Shown piece by piece: positions 39,919 to 49,063 of a DNA stretch of 64,000 nucleotides. The notes under the pieces were generated by a model. That model was not told the origin of the DNA. It saw only the letters and a program-made list of their open reading frames with translations, and ran no database searches. The translations under genes were made by a program, and so were the position numbers. The stretch's first letter is position 1; each line of letters begins with the position of its first letter. This DNA is from Burkholderiales bacterium (GTDB lineage Bacteria; Pseudomonadota; Gammaproteobacteria; Burkholderiales; Usitatibacteraceae), in NCBI GenBank assembly GCA_025359985.1, contig JANYDB010000018.1, positions 1 through 64,000 on the forward strand. Direction: 5' to 3'.

Positions 39919-42900
39919 CTACTCTGAACTCGCAATCAACGCTGCATTCCCACCCGCCGCCGCCGTGTTAACCGTACACATCCGCTCGGACGCAAAACGG
40001 AATAAATAATGTGGCCCGCCGGCTTTGGGACCGGTCCCGCTTAAGCCTTCACCGCCGAATGGCTGCACTCCTACTACAGCGCCGATCTGATTACGGTTCA
40101 CATATAAATTACCCACCTTCGCGCGCGCGCGCACGGCAGCAATGGTCTCTTCAATCCGCGAATGCACACCCAAAGTCAGACCATACCCGCTGGCGTTAAT
40201 TTGATCGACGACTTCCATCAACTTATCGCCGGCAAAAACATAAACATGCAGGATCGGTCCGAAAACCTCGCGCTTGATCGCATCGAAGGCCGGAATCTCG
40301 AAAGCACATGGCGCAAAAAAATGCCCCTCCGGAATATCGCGCGGTAACAGGGTTTGGCCAATTTGCGGATAGCGGGCTGCCATTAATTCGCGGTGCGCGA
40401 TAAGCATCTCGAAAGCATCACGATCAATCACCGGGCCTATATCGGTATCGAGTCTTGCGGGATCGCCCAGTGTTAATTCCTGCATCGCGCCATGCAGCAA
40501 CATCTTGATGCGCGGCGCAATATCGGCCTGCACACACAGAATGCGCAACGCCGAGCAGCGCTGACCTGCGCTATTGAAAGCCGATGCCAGCACATCATTG
40601 ACTACTTGCTCAGGCAATGCAGAGGAGTCTGCAACCATGGCATTCAGGCCGCCGGTTTCCGCGATAAACGGAATGATCGGACCCGGACGATTTCCGAGTG
40701 CGCGATTGATGGCCTGCGCGGTGGAAGTGCCACCCGTGAACACCACACCCGCAATACGTAGATCAGCCACCAGCCTAGCACCCACGGTTTCACCACGACC
40801 GGGTACGAATGCAATAGCGTCGTTAGGCATACCTGCTGCCAGCAATAATTTAACGGCTTCGAATGCCACTAATGGTGTCTGCTCGGCTGGCTTGGCAACA
40901 ACTGCATTACCGGCCGCGAACGCAGCGGCAATTTGCCCAAGAAAAATCGCCAGCGGAAAATTCCATGGCGAAATCGCAGCAAACACGCCGCGTCCGGTCA
41001 GGATCAATTCATTCGATTCACCGGTGGGGCCCGCCAACACTTCCGCACATGAAAAATGCTGTCGGCAAAGTGCGGCGTAATAACGACAAAAATCTGCTGC
41101 TTCACGCACCTCGCCAAGCGCATCGGGCATAGTCTTGCCAGCTTCACGCGCCATCAGCGCCATTAGCAGGGCGCGGTTTTCTTCGAGCAAATCGGCCGTT
41201 TTTTCGAGCACCGTGGCACGCGCTGCCGCATCCATGCCCGTGCCATTTTTGCCGTAGCCTGCGGTGATGGTGAGCGCCAAATCAAGCAGTTGATCATCGG
41301 TCTCTTCAACCGTACCGATGCGCTCCAGCGTGGCCGGGTTAACTATCTCAAGCACCGTCCCGCGCATGGCTTCACCGGCTATCAACGGCTGTGCCAGCCA
41401 ATCCTTTCGTGCCAGCGCCGGCAACATTTTTAGACGCAAGCTTTCAAGCGCGGCTACGTCCGCAAAACTGAAGCCCCCTGAATTACGGCGCGGGGCAGGT
41501 GCATGCGCAAAAAGTTGCGGTGGCAATGGCAGTTTCGGATTGGCTTTTGATGAATGGGCTTCCGATACCGCCAGCGGATCAGCAATCACCTCATCAATGG
41601 ACACATCCGGATCGGCGATACGATTGACGAATGATGAGTTGGCACCGTTCTCTAACAAACGCCGAACCAAATAAGGCAGCAAATCTTCATGACTGCCCAC
41701 CGGCGCATAAACACGGCACGCCGCACCTGCTGTGGCCAGCACCGCATCGTAGAGTTCCATACCCATGCCGTGGAGTCGCTGGAATTCAAACATCGAATTT
41801 GTATTAGTGCTGGTGTTTATTTTAGCGCGCTGCAAAATAGATGCCACGGTATGCGCATTGTGAGTGGCGAATTGGCTATAAAAAACATCGGGGCGCGCCA
41901 TCATTTTTGCGGCACAGGCGAGGTAGGAAACATCGGTATTCACCTTACGGGTGAACACTGGATAATCAGGAAAGCCCTGCATTTGTGCGCGCTTGATTTC
42001 AGTATCCCAGTACGCGCCCTTGACCAGCCGCGTCATGATGCGACGATGATGTGTTGCCGCCAGATGGATGAGCCAATCGATCACATGGCTGGCGCGTTTC
42101 TGGTACGCCTGAACCGCGAGCCCCAAGCCTTCATAACCGCTAAAACGCTGATCACTGTAAATAGCGGCGAACAGTTCCAGCGAAATTTCGAGACGCTCTG
42201 TTTCTTCTGCATCGAGCGTCATGCCGATACCGCCATCACGCGCCAGCTCGGCCAGCTTCATCACTTTAGGCAGCATTTCGGTCATCACCCGATCACGGTG
42301 CGCCAACTCATAACGCGGATGCAGTGCCGATAATTTTACCGAAATACCGGGCGCTTCAAATACCGATTGACCTGGCTTTACATAAGATGAAATCGCCTTG
42401 ATTGCATCCTGATAGGATTGGAAATAGCGTTCGGCATCGTCTGCCGTCATCGCTGCTTCACCCAACATATCGAATGAGTGGCGGTAATTTTTTTGCTCAT
42501 CCCCAATGGAGCGCTTCAGGGCTTCGCTTATATTACGGCCCATCACGAATTGTTCGGCCATTAGCCGCATGCCCTGACGAAGTGACGACCGTACAATCGG
42601 CTCACCAGCCCGCGCTGCCAGCCTCGTGAGCCAGCCTCCCACATCAGTCACGCTGCCCGGTTCAACCGATACCAGCTTACCGGTCAGCATCATGCCCCAA
42701 GTGCCCGCATTGACCAGCATGGAGTCCGATGCGCCCAGATGCTTATGCCAATCGCCTTGTGAAAATTTATCCTTGATCAGCTTATCGGCGGTGGCGGCAT
42801 CGGGAATGCGCAACAGCGCTTCGGCCACACACATCAGCAGCACGCCTTCCTGCGTGGATAGATCATATTGGGTGAGGAACGATTGCATGCCCACACTCAG

Positions 42901-43098
42901 ACCACTACCAACGCTACGGCGGGTGCGGACGGCCTCTACCAGTGAGCGCGCGGTAGCCGTGACGGCTGCGTTATTGTCAGGCTCAAATCGGGCCGTATTG
43001 AGAAGCGCCGTAAGCGTGTCGGTCTCGTCAGCGAGAAATGCATGGCGTAACGATGTGAATGGAGGACAAGGCAGCGTGGAAGAAGGGGATGCAATCAT
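39919..43098 (-). CDS. putA: Bifunctional proline dehydrogenase / L-glutamate-gamma-semialdehyde dehydrogenase PutA (no N-terminal RHH domain apparent)
   Basis: PRODH motifs (RLVKGAYWDTEIKRAQ) and ALDH motifs (FTGGTSTAQAIN, FNSAGQRCSALR); 1059 aa. Confidence 0.95.
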   Translation of the reverse strand: MIASPSSTLPCPPFTSLRHAFLADETDTLTALLNTARFEPDNNAAVTATARSLVEAVRTRRSVGSGLSVGMQSFLTQYDLSTQEGVLLMCVAEALLRIPDAATADKLIKDKFSQGDWHKHLGASDSMLVNAGTWGMMLTGKLVSVEPGSVTDVGGWLTRLAARAGEPIVRSSLRQGMRLMAEQFVMGRNISEALKRSIGDEQKNYRHSFDMLGEAAMTADDAERYFQSYQDAIKAISSYVKPGQSVFEAPGISVKLSALHPRYELAHRDRVMTEMLPKVMKLAELARDGGIGMTLDAEETERLEISLELFAAIYSDQRFSGYEGLGLAVQAYQKRASHVIDWLIHLAATHHRRIMTRLVKGAYWDTEIKRAQMQGFPDYPVFTRKVNTDVSYLACAAKMMARPDVFYSQFATHNAHTVASILQRAKINTSTNTNSMFEFQRLHGMGMELYDAVLATAGAACRVYAPVGSHEDLLPYLVRRLLENGANSSFVNRIADPDVSIDEVIADPLAVSEAHSSKANPKLPLPPQLFAHAPAPRRNSGGFSFADVAALESLRLKMLPALARKDWLAQPLIAGEAMRGTVLEIVNPATLERIGTVEETDDQLLDLALTITAGYGKNGTGMDAAARATVLEKTADLLEENRALLMALMAREAGKTMPDALGEVREAADFCRYYAALCRQHFSCAEVLAGPTGESNELILTGRGVFAAISPWNFPLAIFLGQIAAAFAAGNAVVAKPAEQTPLVAFEAVKLLLAAGMPNDAIAFVPGRGETVGARLVADLRIAGVVFTGGTSTAQAINRALGNRPGPIIPFIAETGGLNAMVADSSALPEQVVNDVLASAFNSAGQRCSALRILCVQADIAPRIKMLLHGAMQELTLGDPARLDTDIGPVIDRDAFEMLIAHRELMAARYPQIGQTLLPRDIPEGHFFAPCAFEIPAFDAIKREVFGPILHVYVFAGDKLMEVVDQINASGYGLTLGVHSRIEETIAAVRARAKVGNLYVNRNQIGAVVGVQPFGGEGLSGTGPKAGGPHYLFRFASERMCTVNTAAAGGNAALIASSE

Positions 43099-43206
43099 GT
43101 TGCCTCATCAACTCAGAAAGAGCCGGATTATCGCATCCCGTGGGCGCTGGCGCTGAAACAAAATACGAGCTCACCGCAAATCAACCGCAATCTTAATAAA
43201 AATAAA

Positions 43207-43272
43207 AAACTCCTTTATTGACGGGCATTTCAGACCATTTATGACTGAAGAAGATCGTCAATAAAGGAGTTT
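43207..43272 (-). terminator. 17-bp perfect inverted repeat, terminator-like on minus strand after the thioredoxin gene
   Basis: aaactcctttattgacg (43207-43223) / cgtcaataaaggagttt (43256-43272); minus strand continues tttttatttttatt. Confidence 0.7.
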
Positions 43273-43286
43273 CAATTTCAGAATTG

Positions 43287-43664
43287 CTACGACGCGCTAA
43301 CCTCATTTTGCTGCTGCGCAATCTCGGCGTGAACAACCGCCATATCCACTTCAAGAGATTTATGCACCACTTGCTGCAGCCCCGACTTGGGCATCATGCC
43401 GGCCTGCGTGAAGAGAATCACCTGCTCACGAAACACCATCAGGGTTGGTATTGAGCGCACATTGAATGCGCTGCCCAGCTCAGGCTCGGCTTCGGTATTA
43501 ATTTTGGCAAACACCACATCCGGAAATTCTTCAGCGACCGCCTCGAAGGTCGGCGCGAACGCGCGGCACGGGCCGCACCAAGGTGCCCAAAAATCGATGA
43601 TGACGGTTTTACCGGATTCAATAGTGGCATTGAAGTTTTCGTTAGTGAGTTCAAGAACAGGCAT
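43287..43664 (-). CDS. Thioredoxin family protein
   Basis: VIIDFWAPWCGPCRAFAPTFEAVAEEF...NVRSIPTLMVFR. Confidence 0.95.
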   Translation of the reverse strand: MPVLELTNENFNATIESGKTVIIDFWAPWCGPCRAFAPTFEAVAEEFPDVVFAKINTEAEPELGSAFNVRSIPTLMVFREQVILFTQAGMMPKSGLQQVVHKSLEVDMAVVHAEIAQQQNEVSAS

Positions 43665-43713
43665 ACGGGGCTTTCATGCGAAATGTGAGGCAATAAAAGA
43701 ATAGAGAGGTGAT

Positions 43714-44208
43714 TTATGACTGCAGCAACGAACGCAGCATCCAGGCCGTCTTCTCATGAATTTGTAAGCGTTGCGTGAGCAAATCGGCGGTAGATTCATC
43801 GCTGGCTTTATCAGCCGCCGGGAATACCTTACGCGCTGTGCGCGTGACCGCTTCATGCCCTTTAACGAGCAATCGAATCATGTCGGTCGCTTCTGGCACA
43901 TGGTCAGTCTCTTCAATGGACGACAGTTTTGCGTAGGCCTTGTAGCTGCCGGGCGCTTCATAGCCCAGTGAGCGGATACGTTCAGCCAGCGCATCCACCG
44001 CCAATGCCAATTCGTTGTATTGCACCTCAAACATGAGATGCAAGGTCTGAAACATCGGCCCGGTCACGTTCCAGTGGAAGTAATGCGTTTTCAGATAAAG
44101 CGTGTAAGTATCAGCGAGCAAACGCGACAGGCCCTGCGCAATTTTTGCCCGGTCTTGTTCGGCAATGCCGATATCAATCGCAACTGAAACACTTTTCGGC
44201 TTTGCCAT
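43714..44208 (-). CDS. dps: Dps family DNA-binding/ferritin-like protein
   Basis: [52 protein letters not shown]. Confidence 0.95.
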   Translation of the reverse strand: MAKPKSVSVAIDIGIAEQDRAKIAQGLSRLLADTYTLYLKTHYFHWNVTGPMFQTLHLMFEVQYNELALAVDALAERIRSLGYEAPGSYKAYAKLSSIEETDHVPEATDMIRLLVKGHEAVTRTARKVFPAADKASDESTADLLTQRLQIHEKTAWMLRSLLQS

Positions 44209-44381
44209 AATGGCGCTCCTGAATTAAATTCAATAAGGAAGTATCGGCTCAAGCAACGCTGTTTGCCAATCGAAATTATGAATGGAACTGATTGCTTCTG
44301 CCTATGCCCGAATCGATGTTGGTATCAAGTGAATATTGATGATCGTATTGATTATTCTAGCGGCCATGAAGTCGACAAAGG

Positions 44382-44954
44382 TCAGAACAGTTTTGCAATC
44401 ATCTGCGCTACTTTGCCACCCAACTCATGCAGCATTTTGCCGGCGCGTTCATCTTTGATGGTGTCATCGGTGTGCATCAAATCACCCGCATGCGGCACCG
44501 CCACAATGGGCAATACCAGTGCCCCCAGATTCGACAAAATATAAGACACATGCGGCAACGCGCGGATCGTGCCAAACGCACCATTGGATGCTCCCATCAA
44601 GCCGCAAATTTTGTTGGCATACGGCGCATTGCCGCTCGCACCATCCACCGATTGTGAAAGCCAATCAATAGTGTTTTTAAGCAGCGGGGTAATTGAAGCG
44701 TTGTATTCCGGGCTCGCAATCAGCAGCCCATTGGCCGCCATCATCAGCTTACGCAATGCCAACATGCCTCCAGGCAGGCCGTGTTCTTGATGCCAGTCGG
44801 CGTCGTAAATGGGCATGGCAAATTCGCGCAGGTCGGCCACCGTGACCTCAGCCCCCGCTTCACGCGCACCTATCACCGCGATAGCGAGTGCCTTGCGGTT
44901 CATCGAGCCATGACGATTGCTGCCGGCGAAGGCGAGGATTTTGGCTTGGGTCAT
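44382..44954 (-). CDS. NADPH-dependent FMN reductase family protein
   Basis: ILAFAGSNRHGSMNRKAL...LLIASPEYNASITPLLKNTIDWLS. Confidence 0.93.
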   Translation of the reverse strand: MTQAKILAFAGSNRHGSMNRKALAIAVIGAREAGAEVTVADLREFAMPIYDADWHQEHGLPGGMLALRKLMMAANGLLIASPEYNASITPLLKNTIDWLSQSVDGASGNAPYANKICGLMGASNGAFGTIRALPHVSYILSNLGALVLPIVAVPHAGDLMHTDDTIKDERAGKMLHELGGKVAQMIAKLF

Positions 44955-45062
44955 GGTGTAAATTCAGTGAGGTTAGACGGAGTTTAGTTTGGATAGCAGC
45001 TGAATAAATGCTGCATTCCGCGCAAGCATAAATGCATTTTTATGGTTAATCGAATTAGCCGC

Positions 45063-45167
45063 TTATTTACCGCCACTAAAGCTTAACCGACCCGGGCCTG
45101 TAAAGCCAACCAGAATTAGCGCAGCGCTTACGAGCTGAATTTTCAGAACGTGTTCGACAGTGTTATC
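45063..45167 (-). pseudogene. Possible C-terminal remnant of a DoxX-like membrane protein
   Basis: Minus-strand NYPDNTVEHVLKIQLVSAALILVGFTGPGRLSFSGGK*, preceded by an in-frame stop; only the tail is present. Confidence 0.35.
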
Positions 45168-45224
45168 AGGATAATTTATATTGGGTGACTGCTACCAATT
45201 GCTTTCAAAACAGGAAAACTTTAT

Positions 45225-46037
45225 ATGAAAAGATTATTTCTGGATTCACCAACGGGACAACTTCATGTGCGTGAATCCGGTCGCGGTGGCACACCATTGG
45301 TTATGTTGCACGCAGCCCCTGGTAGTGCCTTAATGCTCTCTGCGTTACAGGAAAAATTTATGCAGCGTACCTGGGCCATTGACCTGCCTGGAATGGGGGA
45401 TTCAGCGCCGCTGCCGTCGTGCGCTCATGAGCCCACTATTGCTGACTACACCCATACTATTGCTGCTGCCCTTGAGGGCGCCCGTATCGGTGAGTTTGAT
45501 TTATACGGCACGCTTTCCGGTGTGCGTGTAGCACTTGAGCTTGCCATGCGAAACAGCATAGTTGTGCGCCGTGTCGTGCTCGATGGCATTGGCATTCCAA
45601 AGCCGCAACAGTTAGCCGAATTGCTGGAGCACTACGCACCTGTATTCGCACCCGATATTAACGGCAATCATTTACTCAACACTTTTCAGCTCTGCCGCGA
45701 TCAATATTTGTTTTATCCCTGGTATGCACGTGATACCGAGCATCGCCGCCCGAACGGCCTACCAACAGCCGAAGCTCTGCATCTCAAAACAATGGAAAGT
45801 CTCAAGTCTGCAGCCGCGTTTCGACCTTTAATCCGTGCGGCATTTCGCTATGATGTGGTGGGGAAACTAAAGTCTTTAACCCAACCTGCCTTGATGAGCG
45901 CCGATGGCGCAGCCATTCTGGCTGACCTGCGGCCTGACGTTGAAGTGCTGGAATTTCCACCAGCCGAGCCGCTAACCTGTTCATCGGATTTGTTGGAAAA
46001 ACGGGCAGCGCGCATCGCAAAATTTTTAGCCGTGTAA
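45225..46037 (+). CDS. Alpha/beta hydrolase
   Basis: GQLHVRESGRGGTPLVMLHAAPGSALML; AIDLPGMGDSAP; nucleophile position reads DLYGTLSGVRVALELA. Confidence 0.82.
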   Translation: MKRLFLDSPTGQLHVRESGRGGTPLVMLHAAPGSALMLSALQEKFMQRTWAIDLPGMGDSAPLPSCAHEPTIADYTHTIAAALEGARIGEFDLYGTLSGVRVALELAMRNSIVVRRVVLDGIGIPKPQQLAELLEHYAPVFAPDINGNHLLNTFQLCRDQYLFYPWYARDTEHRRPNGLPTAEALHLKTMESLKSAAAFRPLIRAAFRYDVVGKLKSLTQPALMSADGAAILADLRPDVEVLEFPPAEPLTCSSDLLEKRAARIAKFLAV

Positions 46038-46075
46038 CGGGCGTGACAAAACCAAAAAGTAATGCGTGAATAAAA

Positions 46076-46102
46076 TGCCGTGCCCGCAACGTGAGCACGG
46101 CA
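46076..46102 (+). terminator. Terminator-like hairpin after the alpha/beta hydrolase gene
   Basis: tgccgtgc / gcacggca with 11-nt loop, followed by atccactttttt. Confidence 0.6.
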
Positions 46103-46180
46103 ATCCACTTTTTTGCAGGCGTGGTTTAGAGGTTGATAATAAAGCGTTGCGTAAAATAATAGAGTTTATTTGAAAACTGG

Positions 46181-48553
46181 CTATTTAAAATAATAAATAC
46201 CTTTGAGACTAATCCGCTTCGGTTCAGGCAAGTAATTTAAACCCGCCAATTGTGCAGTCACCCAGGTTTTATCACCACAGTTAGAACAATCCAGCGTAAT
46301 TCGCCATTCATCCTTGCCGTTCAGCAGCGCAATTGATGCGTTAATGACCGTATGCCCACCCGCAAAAATAGCGTTATTGGTAGAAGCCGCCATTTTGCTA
46401 GTGTAAGCCGCGTTAACGGTGGTTGCCAGACGCCAGCTGTACATGTCCAGTGGCATCGTATAGGTCGCCCCTGGGTTGATGGTCTTTTTAGGCACACGCG
46501 AGGGGATTGAGATATTGCCAGACGACGTGATGATGCCCTGGTTACAGTTGGTACGCTGTGAGATTACAGCAAGGCTAATTATTTGATTACGGCACAGGGT
46601 CTGTTGTGTGATGACTTCTCGCGCAACATTTTCATATTTGGCGTCCTGAAATCCTAGATTGAGATAAGTGGTCAATCCTTTCATGGGCGATGCTGAAATT
46701 TCAATTTCAGCACCGCGATTTTTCAGGTCAGCAAAGTTTTTTTGCAGAAACACAACTTGCCCCGTGGCCAAGGTAACGCCCGAAACAGTTTGCAGATTAC
46801 TGACATTCATCAGAAAAAAAGTAGAATTAAAACGAACGGTGTTATTGAACAAACCCGCTCTCCAGCCTGCTTCATAGGACCAAACTGTTTCCGGGAAAAA
46901 CGGCTGCATTTGCAGCGGCGATGTGGCACGCGATGACCAGCCACCCGCCTTATAGCCTCGTGTCGCAGAGCCAAACAACATTAAATTCGGGTCTGCTTGG
47001 TAGGCCAATGCGAGCCGTGGCGTGGTATATCGCGTATTTTGTGAAAGCGGGTTACCGGCTCCGGCGATATTGGCATCTGTCAGGCGCAATGCTGGATTGG
47101 GGGTGGCGGCAAGAGAGCGGTTATCCGTAAAATGAATGGTTTTGTCATCTGTCGTGCTTCTCACCCCAAGCGTTGCGGTTAGTTGATCAGTCAGCTTGTA
47201 ATCACCTTGCACATAAACAGCTTTAGATTTAGTGTCGTTTTGCATGGTTCGGTCGCCCAAAACTAAAGGGAAACCGGGCCCCGGAATATTTGCGAGTGTG
47301 CTCAAAAACAAGTCTGCAAAATCAGTGGTGTTTTCTTCGTTCATGTAAAAGGCGCCAGCGACGTATGTCAACTTTCCACCCATGGCATCACCGGATAATT
47401 TTACTTCCTGGGTAAATTGTTTGTTACGCGCGTCGTTAGTGATAACAAAGCCACCAATTGCGATGGGATTCTGCAAAAAATCGATGCCAAATTTTTGTTT
47501 GAGGTCGCGCCAACCGGAGATGAAATCGATCGACACAGCGCCTAACGTTAATCCAACATTGGACGTCACAGATGTACTGGTAGTGCGATTGCCTAAACCA
47601 TAACTATTCTTTTCACCCGTTGTGCGAGGCACACCAGCAGCGGTGAAAAAACCGCTAAAATCAGTACGGTAGCCTGTGGTTGTTACGCGCTGGCCGTTGA
47701 CCAATGAATTATAAACATTGATACCTTCGTCTTTGATTTGATCGATCGACAAATCCCAGGACAGATTGCTTGATACATTCCACAGAAACGCGCCGCGTAC
47801 GCCAGTACTTCTAGCCGCATTTAACTTCTCGCCTGTGGTGACATTATTGACATAGCCATTATCTTCGCTGTGAAAGTATGAAAATTTGGTTTTGAAATTT
47901 TCAGCCATCGGCACATCCACAGACCCCCGCGAAGATACCTGCGAAAAACTGCCAATGCCTCCCTCCAAATAGCCAGCGAGCTTATCGCCTGGCTTTTTCA
48001 GGATGACATTTATCGCACCACCGGTTGTATTGCGACCAAATAGCGTACCTTGCGGTCCACGCAACACCTCAATGCGTTCGAGATCAAAGAAGCCAAAGTT
48101 ATTGGCGTTTTGGCGGCTGACATACACATCATTTACATAAGTACCGACGGGCGGATCAAAAGTCGCGATTGATTCTGTGTTACCCAAACCGCGTATAAAA
48201 TAGACGTTTGCGGTGCCCAAACCCGTATTGTTTTGTCCCACCATGTTGGGAATAAAATCGGCGAGCGCACGGGTACTAGTAATGCCTTTGGTGACAAGAT
48301 CATTGGCGGTAAATGTACTAACGGGCAATGGTACCGACTGCAGCTCTTGTTCGCGTCGTTGTGCGGTAACAGTAATACTTTCAAGTTTGCCTTCCTCGAT
48401 TTTCTTTTCATCGGCCTTAGCCGGTGTAGCCGGAGAATTTTGCGCCACAGCAAAAGTGGCGGCAAACGGGGCAATCGAGCCGACAACCATGGCGACGGCC
48501 AGATAGGTTGTGTGTAATCTCAATGCGGATTTTGTGCAGCTTGTTTTTTTCAT
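46181..48553 (-). CDS. TonB-dependent receptor
   Basis: Signal peptide; TonB-box-like ESITVTAQRREQELQSVPLPVSTFTA; plug FDPPVGTYVNDVYVSRQNANNFGFFDLERIEVLRGPQGTLFGRNTTGGAINV; terminal aromatic residue IYYFK. Confidence 0.95.
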   Translation of the reverse strand: MKKTSCTKSALRLHTTYLAVAMVVGSIAPFAATFAVAQNSPATPAKADEKKIEEGKLESITVTAQRREQELQSVPLPVSTFTANDLVTKGITSTRALADFIPNMVGQNNTGLGTANVYFIRGLGNTESIATFDPPVGTYVNDVYVSRQNANNFGFFDLERIEVLRGPQGTLFGRNTTGGAINVILKKPGDKLAGYLEGGIGSFSQVSSRGSVDVPMAENFKTKFSYFHSEDNGYVNNVTTGEKLNAARSTGVRGAFLWNVSSNLSWDLSIDQIKDEGINVYNSLVNGQRVTTTGYRTDFSGFFTAAGVPRTTGEKNSYGLGNRTTSTSVTSNVGLTLGAVSIDFISGWRDLKQKFGIDFLQNPIAIGGFVITNDARNKQFTQEVKLSGDAMGGKLTYVAGAFYMNEENTTDFADLFLSTLANIPGPGFPLVLGDRTMQNDTKSKAVYVQGDYKLTDQLTATLGVRSTTDDKTIHFTDNRSLAATPNPALRLTDANIAGAGNPLSQNTRYTTPRLALAYQADPNLMLFGSATRGYKAGGWSSRATSPLQMQPFFPETVWSYEAGWRAGLFNNTVRFNSTFFLMNVSNLQTVSGVTLATGQVVFLQKNFADLKNRGAEIEISASPMKGLTTYLNLGFQDAKYENVAREVITQQTLCRNQIISLAVISQRTNCNQGIITSSGNISIPSRVPKKTINPGATYTMPLDMYSWRLATTVNAAYTSKMAASTNNAIFAGGHTVINASIALLNGKDEWRITLDCSNCGDKTWVTAQLAGLNYLPEPKRISLKGIYYFK

Positions 48554-48702
48554 GGTAATCGCTCCAGTCGATATTTCAGTAAATGGCCAGTGGATAAAGC
48601 TCGGCCATACCATTGCTGCAAAAAAGCAAACTCGGTTTTTGAACAATATTCACAAAGCACCGGAATTCAACCGCAAAAATTGCAGTCGGAGAACTTACCG
48701 TC

Positions 48703-48734
48703 ATTTGTCCGTACAAATATTTGTCCGGACAAAT
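48703..48734. promoter_or_regulatory. Two abutting 16-bp operator-like palindromes ATTTGTCCG(T/G)ACAAAT
   Basis: 48703-48718 atttgtccgtacaaat; 48719-48734 atttgtccggacaaat (perfect palindrome); upstream of the TonB receptor. Confidence 0.7.
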
Positions 48735-49063
48735 TTATTACTTTTTATAATGTGTTGTCAAGGGTTTGCTACAAACTTGCGTCCGCAGGGCATACGCTGT
48801 TGGATTTTTACAACGCAAAAACGCGAGAAGTTGCCAAGGCGCAGGAATGTCACGGTGATGAGGTGACGCGCCAAATTGACATTTACAGCAGCGGTCAGAC
48901 GCTTCGAGATTTTCCGAAAGATTAATCCATAAACTTGTAAAGGCTATGCAGCTGAAGACACGACCAACTATCTGATGATCATAAATGATCGTTTAAGCTG
49001 TCCTAAGCTGTCATATGCCCTCAAAAGCGAGGCGCATGTGAACATACAAGGCATATCGTTAAG

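Noticed and set aside
40110-40140. cgcgcgcgcgc run inside putA
   Set aside because: Short alternating CG run explained by coding sequence; no evidence of Z-DNA or regulatory function.
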